The notes: generated by a model not told the origin, from the letters alone. DNA of 64,000 bases from Sipunculus nudus (GCA_026874595.1 CM049306.1:19337019-19401018); one strand, 5' to 3'. Numbered from the stretch's first letter, positions 1-13,499 are shown. A program made the numbers and translations.

Positions 1-1390
1 CAATAATCGCTGTGCGACTGGTAGATATACTCCGCAGAATATTCTCTTCGATTGGCCATTTGATTTCAAAATCTCTGTCATGGAACACAGAGACGGAACG
101 GGATCTCGTCTTCTTCTTCCAGCTTAGGATCAGGTGTTGGGTCACCCAATGGGAATCCCTCTCGCTGTAGGCCACGAAAGTTTTAAGCAAAAAATTTCTG
201 TTATTATCAACTTTATCACACGTGCTTCTGCCGTATTTCCGTTAAAATTTGTGTGAAAGGTACCGACAATCGTTTCATTTTACTTCTGTGCTTATTGCTT
301 ATTCAGGTGAAAGGACAACCGACTTCGTAATCCGGAACCAGGACGACCCGCGATGACATTGGCTGGACAGACGAGGGTCATCACAGTCTCCGAGACAGAC
401 TCACGGTGGCGCTCCACTACTTCCCCGGGTTCATTTCAACCCATTTGACCTAAGACATTTAACGGGACTTCCTACGAATATTGCAGTCTTACTACTTTAT
501 ACGCAAGCTTGTCGTCAATGAGCCCAAACGGGAAATGCAGGGCATGGTGTGATTTCGAATGATCTCAAGTCTGCACTTTTGATGACTGAAACTGAATTCG
601 AAGCGTTAGACCCGGACTACCTTGATGGGGTCACACATGGGAGACAGGAAGGAACCACTTACTTCTCCTGGGGAACATTGCGATAGCTGTTAACGTGCAT
701 TCTGTATTGCATTAACTGTGGTCTCACCATGCACGTGGTTTCGCGGGAATATTGGAACCAGTTTGTAAGACCGTTGTCCCGGTGATCGATGCCACCAGGT
801 GGCATTTCATCAACCAAGCAGTGTTTTATCATATTCTATAAAAGAGTAATGTCATATTCTTAAAAATGTAATATAACTCTAAATAGACAGTTTACTCTTC
901 GATTTCAAGATAAGAAATTAATTCCACTTTGTCTTATGAAATAAGTTAATTTCTATTAAAAAATTATGTAAAACTGGAAAAGTCTTGAATCTAGCCAGGG
1001 CCTCGGGGGTATATATCCCCCCCCCCCCGACTTTCTTTTAGCAAGGTTGGATGGCCAATGTTATAATCCCCCATGCTCATCTGAGGATAATGTTTATATG
1101 CTGGAAATGAAATATATTTATAACTAGAAAACGGATAGTAGACAGGCGACAACATGTAACCACCAAAACACAGAGGCATGGGTTAAGGGAGGCATTGAAT
1201 GTTCCTGACATGACATGAATCCAGATTTGAGGCATCAGAGATGCCAATTAAACTCCTCATATATGTGCAGTTTTCACTAAAAACAGATCTGCAGATGGAT
1301 ACAAGATAAAAATATTGTAGGTGACCCAAGCAGTCTTGTATACAGGATAAACAAGATCTATTGACATGCAAATTTCAGGTGAATACATCA
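1..1390. other. No gene seen; unassigned flank
   Basis: No exon with supported splice sites and no open frame of convincing composition was found here. Positions 60-660 are more GC-rich and of mixed composition than the AT-rich stretch 830-980, which suggests an old insertion or a distal exon remnant, but no protein similarity could be recognised. A 12-base poly-C run sits at 1017-1028. Confidence 0.5.
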
Positions 1391-1399
1391 AACCCCCAT

Positions 1400-2450
1400 G
1401 AGATAACTGCATGAACGTACTGAGAAAAAGTGCATCAATGTATTATATATAAACGAAACGGCAGGTGGCGCAACATGTCTGGACCACAACAAAGCTATCC
1501 AAGACGGATAAACATGGAAAATTTCAACCCAACACATTGAACCACTCCTGAGATATGAGCAGTTTTCACCCAAAGCAAACAAATGGAAGGACGCCACGCA
1601 AAAATGATTGCAGATGGCGCCATCGGTCTTGAGTACGAGATGAAGGTATCCAAGATTTATGGACATGCAATATTTCAGGCAAATATGGCAAACCACTCCT
1701 TAGAAAAGGGCACCAATGTATTCTACAAAAAAGGGAAGGTAGGTGGCGCCATCTATCTGGTGAACAAGTTAACTCTCCAAAATGCATTGACATGTTTAAT
1801 TTCAGACCAATACATTAAACCATTCCTGATATATGAACAATTTTCACCCTTGGAAGCAAATGCACGGATGAATGTCACGCGAAAAAGACTGCAGACGGCG
1901 CCACCAGTCTTGAATACGAGATAGAGGTATCCAACACTAAGGACATGCACAATTTCAGGTCAAAACGGAAAATCACTCTTAGGAAAAGGGCATCAATGTA
2001 TTCTACAAAAACTCTCCAAGATGGATGGAAATGCTAAATTTTAGATCAATACATTGATCCACTCCTGAGATATGAGCAATTTTCACCCTAAGCAAACCCA
2101 GTGATGAACGTCACACGGAAACGATAACAGATGGTGCCACCGGTCGTGAGTACGAGATGGAAGTATCCAAGATCTATGGACATGCCAATTTCAGCCCAAT
2201 ACAGTGAACCAATCACTAAGACGAACGAGTGGCAAACGTATGGATGGATGCCACGCAAAAATGATTGTATGTGGCGCCACCAGTCGATAGTAGGAGATGG
2301 AGATATACAAGATCTATGAACATGAACAATTTCAGCGTAGTACATTGAACCACTTCTTAGATATTGGCTATTATCAATGAGACACCCAGATACATACTGC
2401 ACTAAAAGAATTGCAGGTAGCGCCACCAGTCTTTGTTGCGCACCGGTTCA
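1400..2450 (+). repeat. Degenerate tandem array, unit about 145 bp (family R145)
   Basis: A recurring block reads roughly gcaGATGGCGCCACCAGTC, then a GAGTACGAGATGGAGGTATC segment, then GGACATGCAAATTTCAG, then AACCACTCCTGAGATATGAG, then CACCCAAAGCAAAC. The GGCGCCAC core occurs near 1466, 1614, 1742, 1894, 2131, 2270 and 2414, so spacing is mostly 128-152 bp with one double step. Two core variants, GCAGGTGGCGC and GATGGCGCCA, suggest an older dimeric unit. The open frames here (for example 1583-1924 plus) are frames through the repeat, not genes. The family is seen in the opposite orientation at 31690-32430. Confidence 0.75.
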
Positions 2451-4012
2451 CATATGCGCGAATAGGTATGCTGGGTTTCGAAAAGATCGGAACAAGGGCC
2501 TCAGTGGATTTCTCCTGAAAACCCATGGGGTGGCAGCGGCGTCTGGCTGAAACACTGTTTTGACGGATACAATTAGAATTAAAAACGTTGATTCCACTTC
2601 TGACTTTACTCTGAAATATTATATATCTAAACCTGGTTTAAAAGTAACTTTTACCGGAAACATAATACCTTATTTTATTAAACCTTGTACTTAATGGTAA
2701 TTTTAAAAAAAGTTTATAAAAATTTAACAGTGTACACAGTGAAATTTGTAACAAGATTCCTGTACTAAAATTTGAAGCATTTCTTTCTTTCTCATTTAAT
2801 GTGGGACATTTCAACCCCATTTGAATATGTTAACTCATCTGACCAAAAGGAAAATGACAGACACCATAATTAATTTAAACTTACTAATTTGAACTGTTAA
2901 TCGTTATCATAAAAAAAAGTATTTTAGCTTGTAAAACTATCCTTGATACCCTGAATGTCCCACATTTAGATAAAGGCTTCCATTTGTGCAAGTGTTGATA
3001 GTGATGATCATAAAATTTACATTTAAAAATGGATTTTTGTGCAGGTTTCTTACAGTTAAATCGATGATGTGATAATTATCTGTAGGCAAAATTATTTTAT
3101 AATTGTATTAAATGGCGTATATTGATGCAAAGAATTTCGGTAAGATTTGATTTTACCATGCTCAGTTGGACGTTGTGTAATTTTGCAATAATTAAATACT
3201 TCAAACAACATATAATTGGCTTTGAGATTATTAAACCCTAACCTACGATACAGAGTATGGTAAATGTGAAACAGCTTTGTGTACTGGTAACACATTTTTA
3301 AAAATAGTTTCACATGCAGTTTCTTATTTTTCTCCTTCACAATAGTCATTAGCTTACTTATGACATGACAAAAATAATTCACGGTGATATAAAATTCCTT
3401 TGTTTCAATTTATACCCCACCTACTTCCTGTCCTAATATTATTAGAGCTTGGTTGGGAAGTATTAATTAAAAATAATAGACCCAAGTACATGTGGAATCG
3501 TGAAATCACGGAACTTCGTTTTTATGAAGCTCTTTACACGTCTCTGATGCGTATGGCAACGTTTTTTACCAAAGATAAATAAATGTTTCAAAACGTGTTT
3601 CATTCCATTACTCTTGAAATAAAGTGAATGCACACACAGTTTTTCACACATGCGCACAACTCGCATACAAGTGGCCAAGCAGCGTCTTCAGACGACTACA
3701 TATTAAAGACACATACTTTCTTTACAGGTTATTTTATTAAAAAAGTGAAAGGCCATTCAATATAACAAAAAAGACCCGTTATTTCAATTAACAATGAACA
3801 CAAGCACTGATAATAAAAAGAAAATATTTTTATATTTTACAGTTATTTATTAAACCTGAAAATGTACCAGCGCAGGAAGAAGAAAGATCAAGCGAATCAA
3901 TATTTATGTGTACTAGAGCTGCCATATATGTGGCGGACTTTACGGATTGTTTGTGGCAACATTCATGGTTTAGGTTATTTACAGTAGTTACATGATCAAT
4001 ATCAATTTCCAC

Positions 4013-4073
4013 CAGAGGTCGCCACCGCTACGCTGACACGTGATTGTAACATAACCATGTAGCGGAGTGACCT
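4013..4073. repeat. Imperfect inverted repeat
   Basis: The left arm ACCAGAGGTCGCCACCGCTAC faces the right arm GTAGCGGAGTGACCTCTGGT across about 24 bases. A related piece, AAGCGGAGTGACCTCTGCTGG, occurs alone near 7842, so this is probably the remnant of a dispersed short inverted-repeat element rather than a local accident. Confidence 0.6.
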
Positions 4074-4659
4074 CTGGTTGAGATTGGACCATTATTTACT
4101 CTTCTTCAAAATACATTCACTGATCCTTAATGTGCCAAATTAAGCCATCGAATCTTGTGGTGATTTCGAAGTGAAATGTGCAGGCTTTTATATAAAGCAC
4201 CAAGTACATCACAAAGCTGCTTTGCATTGAATCATACTGTATATTATACTTAATATACACATATATGCTTTCTGTATTTCACATGCATGTATACTGAGAT
4301 ATGCAAATCTGTTATATATACATATAAATACAAACATATGAAATCCAAAGAAAATTACAACGTGAACTCAATCTGGGACTCGGCAGGTCTTTGCACGTGC
4401 ATGAGCTGCTCCAGTGCTGCCCTCTATGCAAGTTTTGTCGGTTCGAATGTTTCCTGGTTCCTAGCATCTAAAAACGTGAAACAAAAATATGTAAAGTAGA
4501 AGTAGCATCTATGACCTAATCATCATATGATGTATTGTTTTCTTTTTTGTTTTAAGAGTGTATTTTGTGTTAAAGCGCAATTTTTTCTGTCTCATACGAA
4601 GAACATTTGAGCCGCCCTTAGTGTTCATTTCTGATTGCTCCACCCATTGGCCTTACTTC

Positions 4660-4677
4660 GGGGGGGGGGGGGGGGGG
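4660..4677. repeat. Poly-G run, 18 bases
   Basis: An uninterrupted G run. Such runs recur throughout the window on both strands. Confidence 0.9.
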
Positions 4678-5798
4678 AGCAGGGAGAAACGTCCAATTAT
4701 ATCAATGATTGTATAGTTTCGTAGTAATTTTCTGAATAATCGTCAAATTATGCATCTCATATGGATAAAATATAGGATTCTGCAAATTGCCTCACTGAAA
4801 TGCCATGAGTGTTAGCCCGTGTGTGCTTAAAACAAATGAAAATCTGTTTCGTATAATAGAAGATATTTAGATCTCATAATAGTGCCTTTCATTCGAGCGG
4901 GGGAGAGGGGGGGGGGCTATTGTTGTTACTGCGATGGATTGTTCACCTCACATTTTCTCAGCAAACATTATGACCCATGGCTGCACCAACATAGGTCGTT
5001 ATTACATATCAACACAAGACTGTAAATCGAATATTTGAATTTATATATCTAACAGTTGTTGAAGTGAATTTGTCGACTTAAAGGGTATTCAAGTTGTTCA
5101 TATTATGAATGAATATTTAGAAATGAAAGTATCGCTGAGTAAGCTGTGGTTGAGATCAAAACATAGAGGACATAAACAGACATTTAGAAGGAGATTAATA
5201 ACAACATGCAGGGGCCCATGGACCAGGTGCTCACCCGTTTTTTATGTTTCTTTTTTTCGTTTTTTTTTTTGCACATGAAAATATCAAAGAAAACATCTCG
5301 ATTATTCAATTAGCAAACACTAGTATCTCAGTGGATAGTTTTTTTAAAGAAATAGTATAAATACTAGTATCCTTTCACTTTTGGTCTTATTACACCATAA
5401 ATGTATTATAGCCGCCATTCTTAAATTATAAAAACGAGATGTGTGCATTCGTATATATGACCATACCCCCGACATGAGGCCCGTAATCAAACTTTCATGT
5501 GTTCTACTTCATTGTTACGCTTAAGTAAAACGGGTTCATTTGCTTTACAAAAGCTGATCATTTTAGTTTTGAATGGAGCTGTCTGGTATATAATCTTTTG
5601 AATTAAAAATGTTACGAAAATCCTGATTACATCCAAAATTTTAAGATTTGTTTTTTGGGTGTTACTCTTACCCTCCACAAAGATTATCCAATAATATTTG
5701 TGTGTGTGATAAGCTGCTAACAGACAAACGAACCAACTAACCCAGATGAAAACATAGTACCTTCCTGGTAGAGGTAATGAAATCCGAACTTTAATTGG

Positions 5799-5800
<2 letters not shown>

Positions 5801-5848
<48 letters not shown>
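5801..5848. repeat. (AT)n microsatellite
   Basis: An uninterrupted AT dinucleotide tract of about 48 bases, followed by ATTT repeats. The YIYIYI-type frames it creates are not coding. Confidence 0.95.
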
Positions 5849-5852
<4 letters not shown>

Positions 5853-7210
5853 TTATTTATTATTTATACATTTTATTTCCAAATATTTATTATTTTCTGA
5901 ATTTCTGAGGGAGGATGATTACATGGGTCACCCCCCCCCCCCGGGACCCACACACCAACACACACACACAATTGCCAAAAAGGTGGGGGGGGGGGGTATA
6001 TACAGCCCCGTTGCCACCTTAATTGACACCCCTGGATATAATTTGTGACAATGCGTCAAGAGAATCTACGGACGACGGACATAGCGCCATGACAGTCAGA
6101 TACGTCCAGATAGTCAGATAGTAGATATCCTGAAATGAAATATGAAAACATCCCATCCAAAGCATTAGATTTTAGTTTGTCCATTAGAGGGCGTTAGGTT
6201 TTACTTGATGAAAAATATCGTCTGCTCTCTCGGTTCCACAGGCTGCTCCGGAAAGTTTATATTTTGTATGGTGGTACCGGAAAGGTGCATTTTAATTTGT
6301 TTAAGAAAATCCTCATGTAGAATTCAGTGTAATGTAAAAAACACACAGTCACTGATGTTTCTCTGTATGGTTTGTATGATTTGTGTAAGTGTGTGTGACA
6401 CCAAAACCACCATTCCGTTAGATAAGCAAGGAGTATTTATAATTGTTGATCGGTTTGTTAGAGGGAGATAAAGTTATATGTGTCAGTTCTGCATTCTTTT
6501 AGGCCACAAACGTATCACATATCATATTAGTCTATGGTTTACCTGTCCCTGTTTTGCTACTAACCTCTCTGACATGTCACATACCCAAGCAAATCAACAC
6601 TGACGAAGGAAATTTGTTATTGGTTCTTTTAAAAATATCTCAAGATAAAACATTAAACTCAAATCTCTGATCCATATGCTTCTCCTCCTTAATCTTACAA
6701 GTCGTCGACATTAAATCATTTGGTGCTTTCTGATGGCTACTGTTTGAATATGATTGACATGTCGGAGAGGTAAAATACAGCTACATTCACCGTATGCCCA
6801 GAAGAGCTACCGACATCCTACCTGACATTTTCATAATTATCGCCACCTGTAAGGTGAAAGGTATATTATAACATATTGTAATGGAGTAAAACGATTTCTT
6901 TATTGCCTGAGTTTGATCAGCAGTAGTCACTACAAAATTGATTAGAACCAAACCAAAATAATTGTTTCAGTAGTGGTATTAATAATGGAGACCATGAAAT
7001 AAAAGCCAGAAAATAAATAAATGATAATAATAATAATAACAATAATAATAAGAAGAACAATAATAACAATAACTGATGGTAACCATAATCTATAAAAAAT
7101 GGTAGTGCAATAAAAATAATAACGATAAAAAAGTGAAGTAATATAATAACTGTATTGATAAAACAAATGATTATTGTGATTATTGCATTTATACTTATAA
7201 TGTTAATACT
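5849..7210. other. No gene assigned; possible 3' part of the minus-strand membrane-protein gene
   Basis: This stretch lies downstream (minus sense) of the membrane-helix exon at 7214-7384, so it should hold that gene's later exons and 3' end if the gene continues. None could be supported. It contains C and G runs near 5932-5998, CA-rich repeats near 5950 and an (AAT)n-rich tract near 7020-7150. Confidence 0.4.
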
Positions 7211-7213
7211 CAC

Positions 7214-7384
7214 TCCTACTTGGCGATAACACACAGATGATTGTGATGGTTGTGATGAAGAGTAGAAGGATGATTAGACCCATCCCTGCCATCGTCACAT
7301 ATACCGGATGAGCGATAATCAAGTCCAAAAGACCAGGCTCTGGTTCTGGTACCGATTCTGCCGATGATTCAGGTTCCGGTGTAC
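7214..7384 (-). CDS. Internal exon: acidic Pro/Glu stalk plus one transmembrane helix
   Basis: Read on the minus strand, this 171-base segment is open in one frame. It is flanked by an acceptor (ATCCAAG before the first base) and a donor (GGA followed by GTGAGT). It starts in phase 1 and ends in phase 1. The peptide begins TPEPESSAESVPEPEPG, an acidic proline-rich stretch like a juxtamembrane stalk. It continues LLDLIIAHPVYV and then MAGMGLIILLLFITTITIIC, a clear membrane helix, ending VLSPSR on the presumed cytoplasmic side. The phase matches the signal-peptide exon at 16244-16298, so both could belong to one single-pass membrane protein. The exons between and after were not identified, and I do not recognise the family. 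A chance hydrophobic frame is possible, but helix, stalk, two splice sites and matching phase together argue against it. Confidence 0.55.
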
Positions 7385-7499
7385 CTTGGATAGATTGATA
7401 TCACATGAAATATTTCTGCAAATCGTTACACGGGGCGAACAAGACATTGCTTGACACATTTTTCCATTTTTCGATAAAAATACCTTATCCTGGGAACAT

Positions 7500-7501
<2 letters not shown>

Positions 7502-7547
<46 letters not shown>
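7502..7547. repeat. (AT)n microsatellite
   Basis: Uninterrupted dinucleotide tract of about 46 bases, within the presumed intron upstream (minus sense) of the membrane-helix exon. Confidence 0.95.
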
Positions 7548-7548
<1 letters not shown>

Positions 7549-8223
7549 CGTACACTATACTTACATATTTCTATATTCATAATCAACTAAATTGGCAGTT
7601 CTATTAAACTATTCATGTTTCCGAAATTTTAAAGCTTTTTTTTCAGACATCCTAATTCAACGATATATAAAGCAGAGTTTAATCATAACAACAGAAAACA
7701 TTAGGTTCTTTACAAAAGATTTTAAATTCACTACTTGTAGTCAAAATATGCAGTTTCCAATCTACCAACATGTGGGCCAGTGTGCCCGAAAATGCAAGCC
7801 GATACACCAACCAACATCTCGTAATCGTGGCGTGAACTTGAAGCGGAGTGACCTCTGCTGGAGCTTTGACAAACAACGTAAATACATTCTCCTGACAGAC
7901 ACGCATGTTACTTTCCTCCCTTTTAAGTACCTAATGTTTTCTCATTCTCTGCACCATTTTGTTAATTAAGCTCGGTAAATATGTATCTATATTAGCAAGC
8001 TACACTATTTTCTCTCCGTGTGTTTAAAGTGCGTATATATGAAATATTAACGCTGTCCGGTATATTTTCTTGTATAAGCTCACAGTTGTCGATCAGATAT
8101 ATGTTATTTAACATTTTAGACAGAAATATTCTACAGAAATTGGGGCATAAAAAATTGAGAAATATACATGGTTTCTTGCTTTTCGTTTTACACATGAACT
8201 CTTTAAATAATTCTGCTACGAAA
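7548..8223. other. Presumed intron, no exon seen
   Basis: Open frames on both strands reach about 125 codons but have no recognisable domain or splice context. A fragment near 7842 resembles one arm of the inverted repeat at 4013-4073. Confidence 0.35.
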
Positions 8224-8245
8224 CCCCCCCCCCCCCCACCCCCGT

Positions 8246-8323
<78 letters not shown>

Positions 8324-8340
8324 GAAAGAGAGAGAGAAAA
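8224..8340. repeat. Poly-C run then (CT)n-(AT)n-(GA)n mirror-complementary tract
   Basis: A 14-base C run at 8224-8237 is followed by (CT)n, a 65-base AT tract with one CATATA interruption, and (GA)n. The CT and GA arms are complementary and the AT core is self-complementary, so the whole can fold into one long hairpin. Confidence 0.9.
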
Positions 8341-10267
8341 AAAAGAAAGACAATGATTTCCGACATGTCAGAAGTCAGAAGTGACATCATCACATGTTTG
8401 ACCTCAGACCACAAAAAAATATTTTAAGATATATATATGAAGTCTGTACAACAAATTGGATTCTTTCTCAAGCAATGTTCTTCTGTTTGTGTTTATTGTA
8501 TACTCGATACGGCATAATACACCGGGCCAGTAAAAAGAAGCACGACGTTCTGTGTAGCATTGCCAATACACCTGTTGATTTACGCGGGGCGTGGAGGTCG
8601 AGCCAGAAAAAAATTATTCATTCTTTACAAATACAAGTACGAGATAATCACAAAGAACCTTCATACTAAGGTCACGACGCTAGCTCAGGCATGGCAAAAA
8701 CTCCCAGACGCAGAATGTGTACACATGCCGTATACCTGACGGCTAGTATTATACTGCACTGAAAGGCGGTTTGTACTGATATGTCCCAGCAAACGTATCA
8801 ACTCACTACTCCGGTGATGGTTTTTCAGAGTGACACTGCAATCCTTTAACTAGAAGGAAAATCAATCGCTCAGATTTTAGCTCTGTGCCTATGACTGTTA
8901 TTCTTTAATTTTCAAAACAAATATCAGCTTAAACACGAGTAATGGCAGTTTTTCAGCATTACTGAAATGGGTTTGTGCGAACACACTTTTCCATTTATTA
9001 TTCATTTTTATTATATTCATTTGCAAAGCGTGAAAAGAATGTTCACGATTTGACTATAAGAGAACACTGGGAGTTTGGGAGTCTGTGATCTTAAGATTTG
9101 GTTTCGACAGCTGTGAAATGTAAATTTTTGTTCAAAAGAGCACCTCAGAGTCAAAAATAATAAATTTATATCATTATGAAAATAAATACAAATCTAGTAA
9201 TCGCGAAATTCATATAAGAATTATTCAAAGGCCAAGTGATTGCAAGGCAAACTTCTCTCATTTCTCCCAAACTAAAACGCCCACGGCTTTATGATCTTGG
9301 CCTTTGACATTGGGTGTATTATAATAAAATTTAATGTTTCTACTGTTTTGCACTTCGGGTTCTAAGAACCCCCTAAAAACAAAACCCAAATATCGATACA
9401 GAATTAAAATCATTAACCAATATAAGCCTCCCCTCTATACAGGGTAGGTTTTATCATAGTCAGCGGGACGAATACAAAATCCATCTAAGGTTTATGCTGC
9501 TGATACATGAAAGAAATGATAATATTACTTTTCCATAAATCCTCGACCTCGCCCTTACACTGATACACGCCAAAGTTTTTTAAAGGGTAAAGAAAGAGTA
9601 AGCTAAGGCTACAGTACGTGAAGATTCCAAGCCTGACCTCCCCCCCCCCCCTAACTCAGACTTACGAACAATTACAAGGAAATCGAAAAAGTCTTCCTCC
9701 ACATCAAATGGTCCGCAAAGAGTTATTCGGATCAATCTTTAATAAGCAAGAGGAAATTTTAATATCCTGAGGATGATATAAAAAAAAATCAATTACATAA
9801 GATGATAATCTTAGAATAACCATGAACACCAGTAAGAACACAAGGCTAACGGACGTGACGCACTGAACCCAGGATATGACGTAACTGTCCATATAAGAGG
9901 TCCCTTCAGTATGATGGGTTCGGATAACGTAATCTGATTGGTTACGGACGACAAAGCCTTCATATCAACAGGCATACACGCTTGATACATGAAACGTGAT
10001 AGGTTTAAATGTAACGAAGAGGAAATATTAATGGTATTAGTAATTATCAGACAAAAGGGGATGTATAGAGAAATAGGACTAGTACTGTACAAAAGCGATT
10101 ATAAAAAATGCTAGTATAGTATTCCACTGCACAACGCTTTCTACAATGCAGGTTAAAATGAAAGCTCTAAATAAAGGTTATAACAGACAGAGTTTCACGG
10201 TTTGTACTTACTGACTGAAGCTGAAAATAAAACAAAATATACTTAACATGAATTTTCTGCTCTACAT

Positions 10268-10268
<1 letters not shown>
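8341..10268. other. Presumed intron of the minus-strand gene, no supported exon
   Basis: A minus-strand frame around 9830-9985 reads as plausible protein in its middle part (VCMPVDMKALSSVTNQ), and an overlapping frame has a hydrophobic run near 9790-9860, but splice sites are weak and phases do not decide. A poly-C run lies near 9640-9650. Confidence 0.35.

Positions 10269-10269
<1 letters not shown>

Positions 10270-10310
<41 letters not shown>
10270..10310. repeat. (AT)n microsatellite
   Basis: Uninterrupted AT tract of about 41 bases. Confidence 0.95.
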
Positions 10311-10312
<2 letters not shown>

Positions 10313-11990
10313 TAGTATATTTATCACACATGGGATTATACCGGAGCCCCTTTTTTGACCAATGAAATCAAGCCTCAGAGAACAAGCAATAATGAATTTA
10401 TAATTATATATATACATGGTTAAATTATCTCTTTAAAAGGTCCTAATATATGTCATAATCAAAAACAATACTGCAGTTAAAATATTACGTCAATAAAACA
10501 GCAATTACAAAACAAAAATAATTATAATAACACCTCGGTTTGGCGACCACCTTAAAATAACGTACACTTTTTCACGGTCCTGATTATTTCTTGCTCTTTA
10601 TATATAAGACCTCGTTTAGATTGCAACCTAGAAAATGCGTCACTTTTTCAAGGTCCTGTTGGTGGTTGTAATTTCGAGGTTTTACTGTATATGATTTCAA
10701 GGGCCTGTGTCATAATCCAGCCTAGAAATTTAAAGTGTGGAAACAAATCTAACAATATTCGGGATCTGGGCGTCGTGTGTAGCACACGGTAACGTATTTT
10801 ACAACTGAAGCATGACGATAAACAGCCAGGAGTGGCAAACTTGTTATTGACACTATAACCGCCTGACAGAAGCTTTCCATGCAGTCCCTTTGTTTCAGTG
10901 TCAGAACTTGGAAGTTACGCTCGTGGGAAGTGAAGTATGAAGACGGCAACGCCTGAGGCATTGAAAATGCACCAACTGGAACTGGTCAGCTCCCCCGCGT
11001 AAGAGAGTCTGCCAGCTGCATCCATTCCAGGGAGCAAGTTCAGGTTTTTCATGGGGTACAAAAGATGTTTGGAGATAATGCTATAAGGGTTAAACAATGC
11101 ATTGTTTAATCGATGCATTCAATTGCAAGCCCCGAATTAAATGGTAAACGATTAGTAAACTCTAAATCGATTCATTTCGGTTATTTTTATTTATTATTAT
11201 TATTTTTTTTTTGCATGTACCATCCCAAAGTTAGTGTGAGCTCTCGAATTTGACTGAGCAGTTTGCGATGTCGGACCTCTTTGTCGTATATATGTGCTCT
11301 AAATCTGGCCGGTGGGCCATTCCACTCGGTAGAGACTCGGCGACGATAAAAAGTGGGAGAGCTAAATTTTTTCTTTAGTATTTGCTGAAATTTACTTACA
11401 TCCCTTTTGGTTAAATTGCTTTTATTTTTTCAAGTCTGAAATTTACTACTTAGGTAAGAATTGAATCGAGAATGGAATCGAAGATAAAGAACTGATAACT
11501 GAATCGATGCTTAGGACATTAGCAATTCATTCCAAGATAATGCTTATACCCCTTCACCGACTACAGATGTCTGGGAGCCCTCCCCTAGAAAATAGAGCTA
11601 AACTAGGAGGAAGCAGACCTTTAGTTTTCCTGGATTCTTTGCATCCAATAATGGTTCAAATGGTGGCGATGTTTCTGCCCAAATTAAATTGAAAATAAAA
11701 TAAACCTAAGAAGATAAAAGTCCGTAAGTGTGGGAATTAATTAAAGGAGTTCAGAAAAAAAAATCGAATGTGGATAGCTTTATCAAATGTCCATGCGTCA
11801 AGTATACCCAATGTTAATGATTGTCATTGATACCTGATCATTATCGCAATGGGATATTATCAGATAAACTGTACATTTTGGTGAATATTGACAAGTAGCT
11901 GTCTCTTTATGATATCCTGAGCAAGTTATTTTGGTATTCAAAGTTTGTTCGGGAGAAAATGTGGTTTTCGAGAGCAGGACAACCCCTGCC
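10311..11990. other. Presumed intron, no exon seen
   Basis: AT-rich sequence with short open frames only; no domain, splice pair or repeat family recognised. Confidence 0.4.
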
Positions 11991-11992
11991 CC

Positions 11993-11999
11993 CTGGTTG

Positions 12000-12089
<90 letters not shown>

Positions 12090-12096
12090 CAACCAT
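11993..12096. repeat. (AT)n microsatellite in a perfect inverted flank
   Basis: An 86-base AT tract is bounded by GGTTGTAA on the left and TTACAACC on the right, so flanks and tract form one palindrome. The flanks look like the ends of a small element whose centre was replaced by, or expanded into, the dinucleotide. Confidence 0.9.
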
Positions 12097-13074
12097 TGAC
12101 CAATTATTTAAAAAAAGATATATTTACATGGTTAAACGATCTGAAATCTCAGTATCATGCATGTCAGGTAAGTGCTACTGTAAAGATGACACGCTTGACG
12201 GGCGAACCTAGGAACATTTAGGTTGAAGTATAAGATGCTCTGGGTGAAAGGTCAGCCGGAGTACGGTCCATCATTTTTCTCAGGACTTGGGTGTGAACAA
12301 TAGGACAACGGTGACTAGTTTGTTTGCTCCGCTGATTGGCAAAATGCCATGACCTATACTACAATAAAGCCTCCTAATTTCTGGACTATAAAGTTATGTT
12401 CCGTTCTACATATATCAACTGTTCACGTGATCCTCGCAGGTAGGAAAGTTACGCAAGGATATACTTGGCACGGTCGTCAATTATATTCCATTTTATGTGT
12501 TTGATTTGCCCGAAAATGGGTCAAATAAATAAAATGTCACAAAAAAGATGTTTTTACCTAACTGTTGTGCAGATAAAATGATAATAATTCCCTCTCATTC
12601 AGTATAAGTATATATCAATAATTGGTCATTTAAGCTACATGCAGTATATCCTCTTTACACAACCTTATTTTCTTACACTAAATTTTCCTTGTATGTGCCC
12701 CTTGATCTATATTGTAATATAAAAAATAAGAGGCTTGATTACCTCTTTTGTTTAATTCTCACGATAGATTTTTCAGAACCATGTCATGGTGAATTTCGAT
12801 TCGATTGTCCTTTAGCAGTGCATGTTTTAGTGTAAAAGTGCATATTCATTTCACTCTTTTTTTATGTTTCTGGCGTCCTCTGAGGAGTTAATGTGAGAAG
12901 CAACATAGTGATGAATGTTATCGAAATCCGGTCACTGAAAGAAATTCTGCAGTACCGTTAATGTAAATAATGAATACAGGCATATTTCTGGAAGCATACT
13001 TTGGTGCGTCTTTATTATATCAATTTACTCCTAATTACTTTTTACACCTATCAATCACTTTTTAAACTACTCCG

Positions 13075-13076
<2 letters not shown>

Positions 13077-13131
<55 letters not shown>
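13077..13131. repeat. (AT)n microsatellite
   Basis: Uninterrupted AT tract of about 55 bases. Confidence 0.95.
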
Positions 13132-13133
<2 letters not shown>

Positions 13134-13499
13134 CTGTAACCATATCATGATGACGACATACCATGCCAAACTAATCCCTCATACACGTTTTAACTCCCAC
13201 ATATATGTGCAAAGGCCGGTAGACAATTAAATCTGCATCGTTTACCTAGATTACTAGACTGTGAGGGACGTATGTCCTTTTTCAAAGCTTTTTTTATATG
13301 TCATTTTCATAACGTCCACTTATATGGCACTTCTTTGGAGCAAGAAGGACTCACAAATTGGAGAAATTAGAGGTTTGCGTTATCAGGATTTAATTACAGG
13401 TGAATCTGTTTTGTTATCTAAAGTCGGTATGTCAACTTTATATGTGCAGAGATTAAGAAAACTTTAAACATCAGTGTAAAGCTGTACACAAGATGCCAC

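Larger units (their letters stand above)
2450..5800. other. Intergenic or intronic, no gene seen
   Basis: AT-rich sequence with only short open frames and no supported exon. It contains a poly-G run at 4660-4677, a second G-rich stretch near 4900-4916 and the inverted repeat listed separately at 4013-4073. Confidence 0.5.

Noticed and set aside
1583-2426. Frames of 62-113 codons across 1.5-2.4 kb
   Set aside because: They run through the R145 repeat units and repeat the same peptide blocks in shifted frames.
6917-7234. Minus-strand frames rich in Ile/Leu that look like membrane proteins
   Set aside because: Most of their length comes from (AAT)n-rich DNA. Only the segment 7214-7384, outside that tract, has splice sites and a balanced helix.
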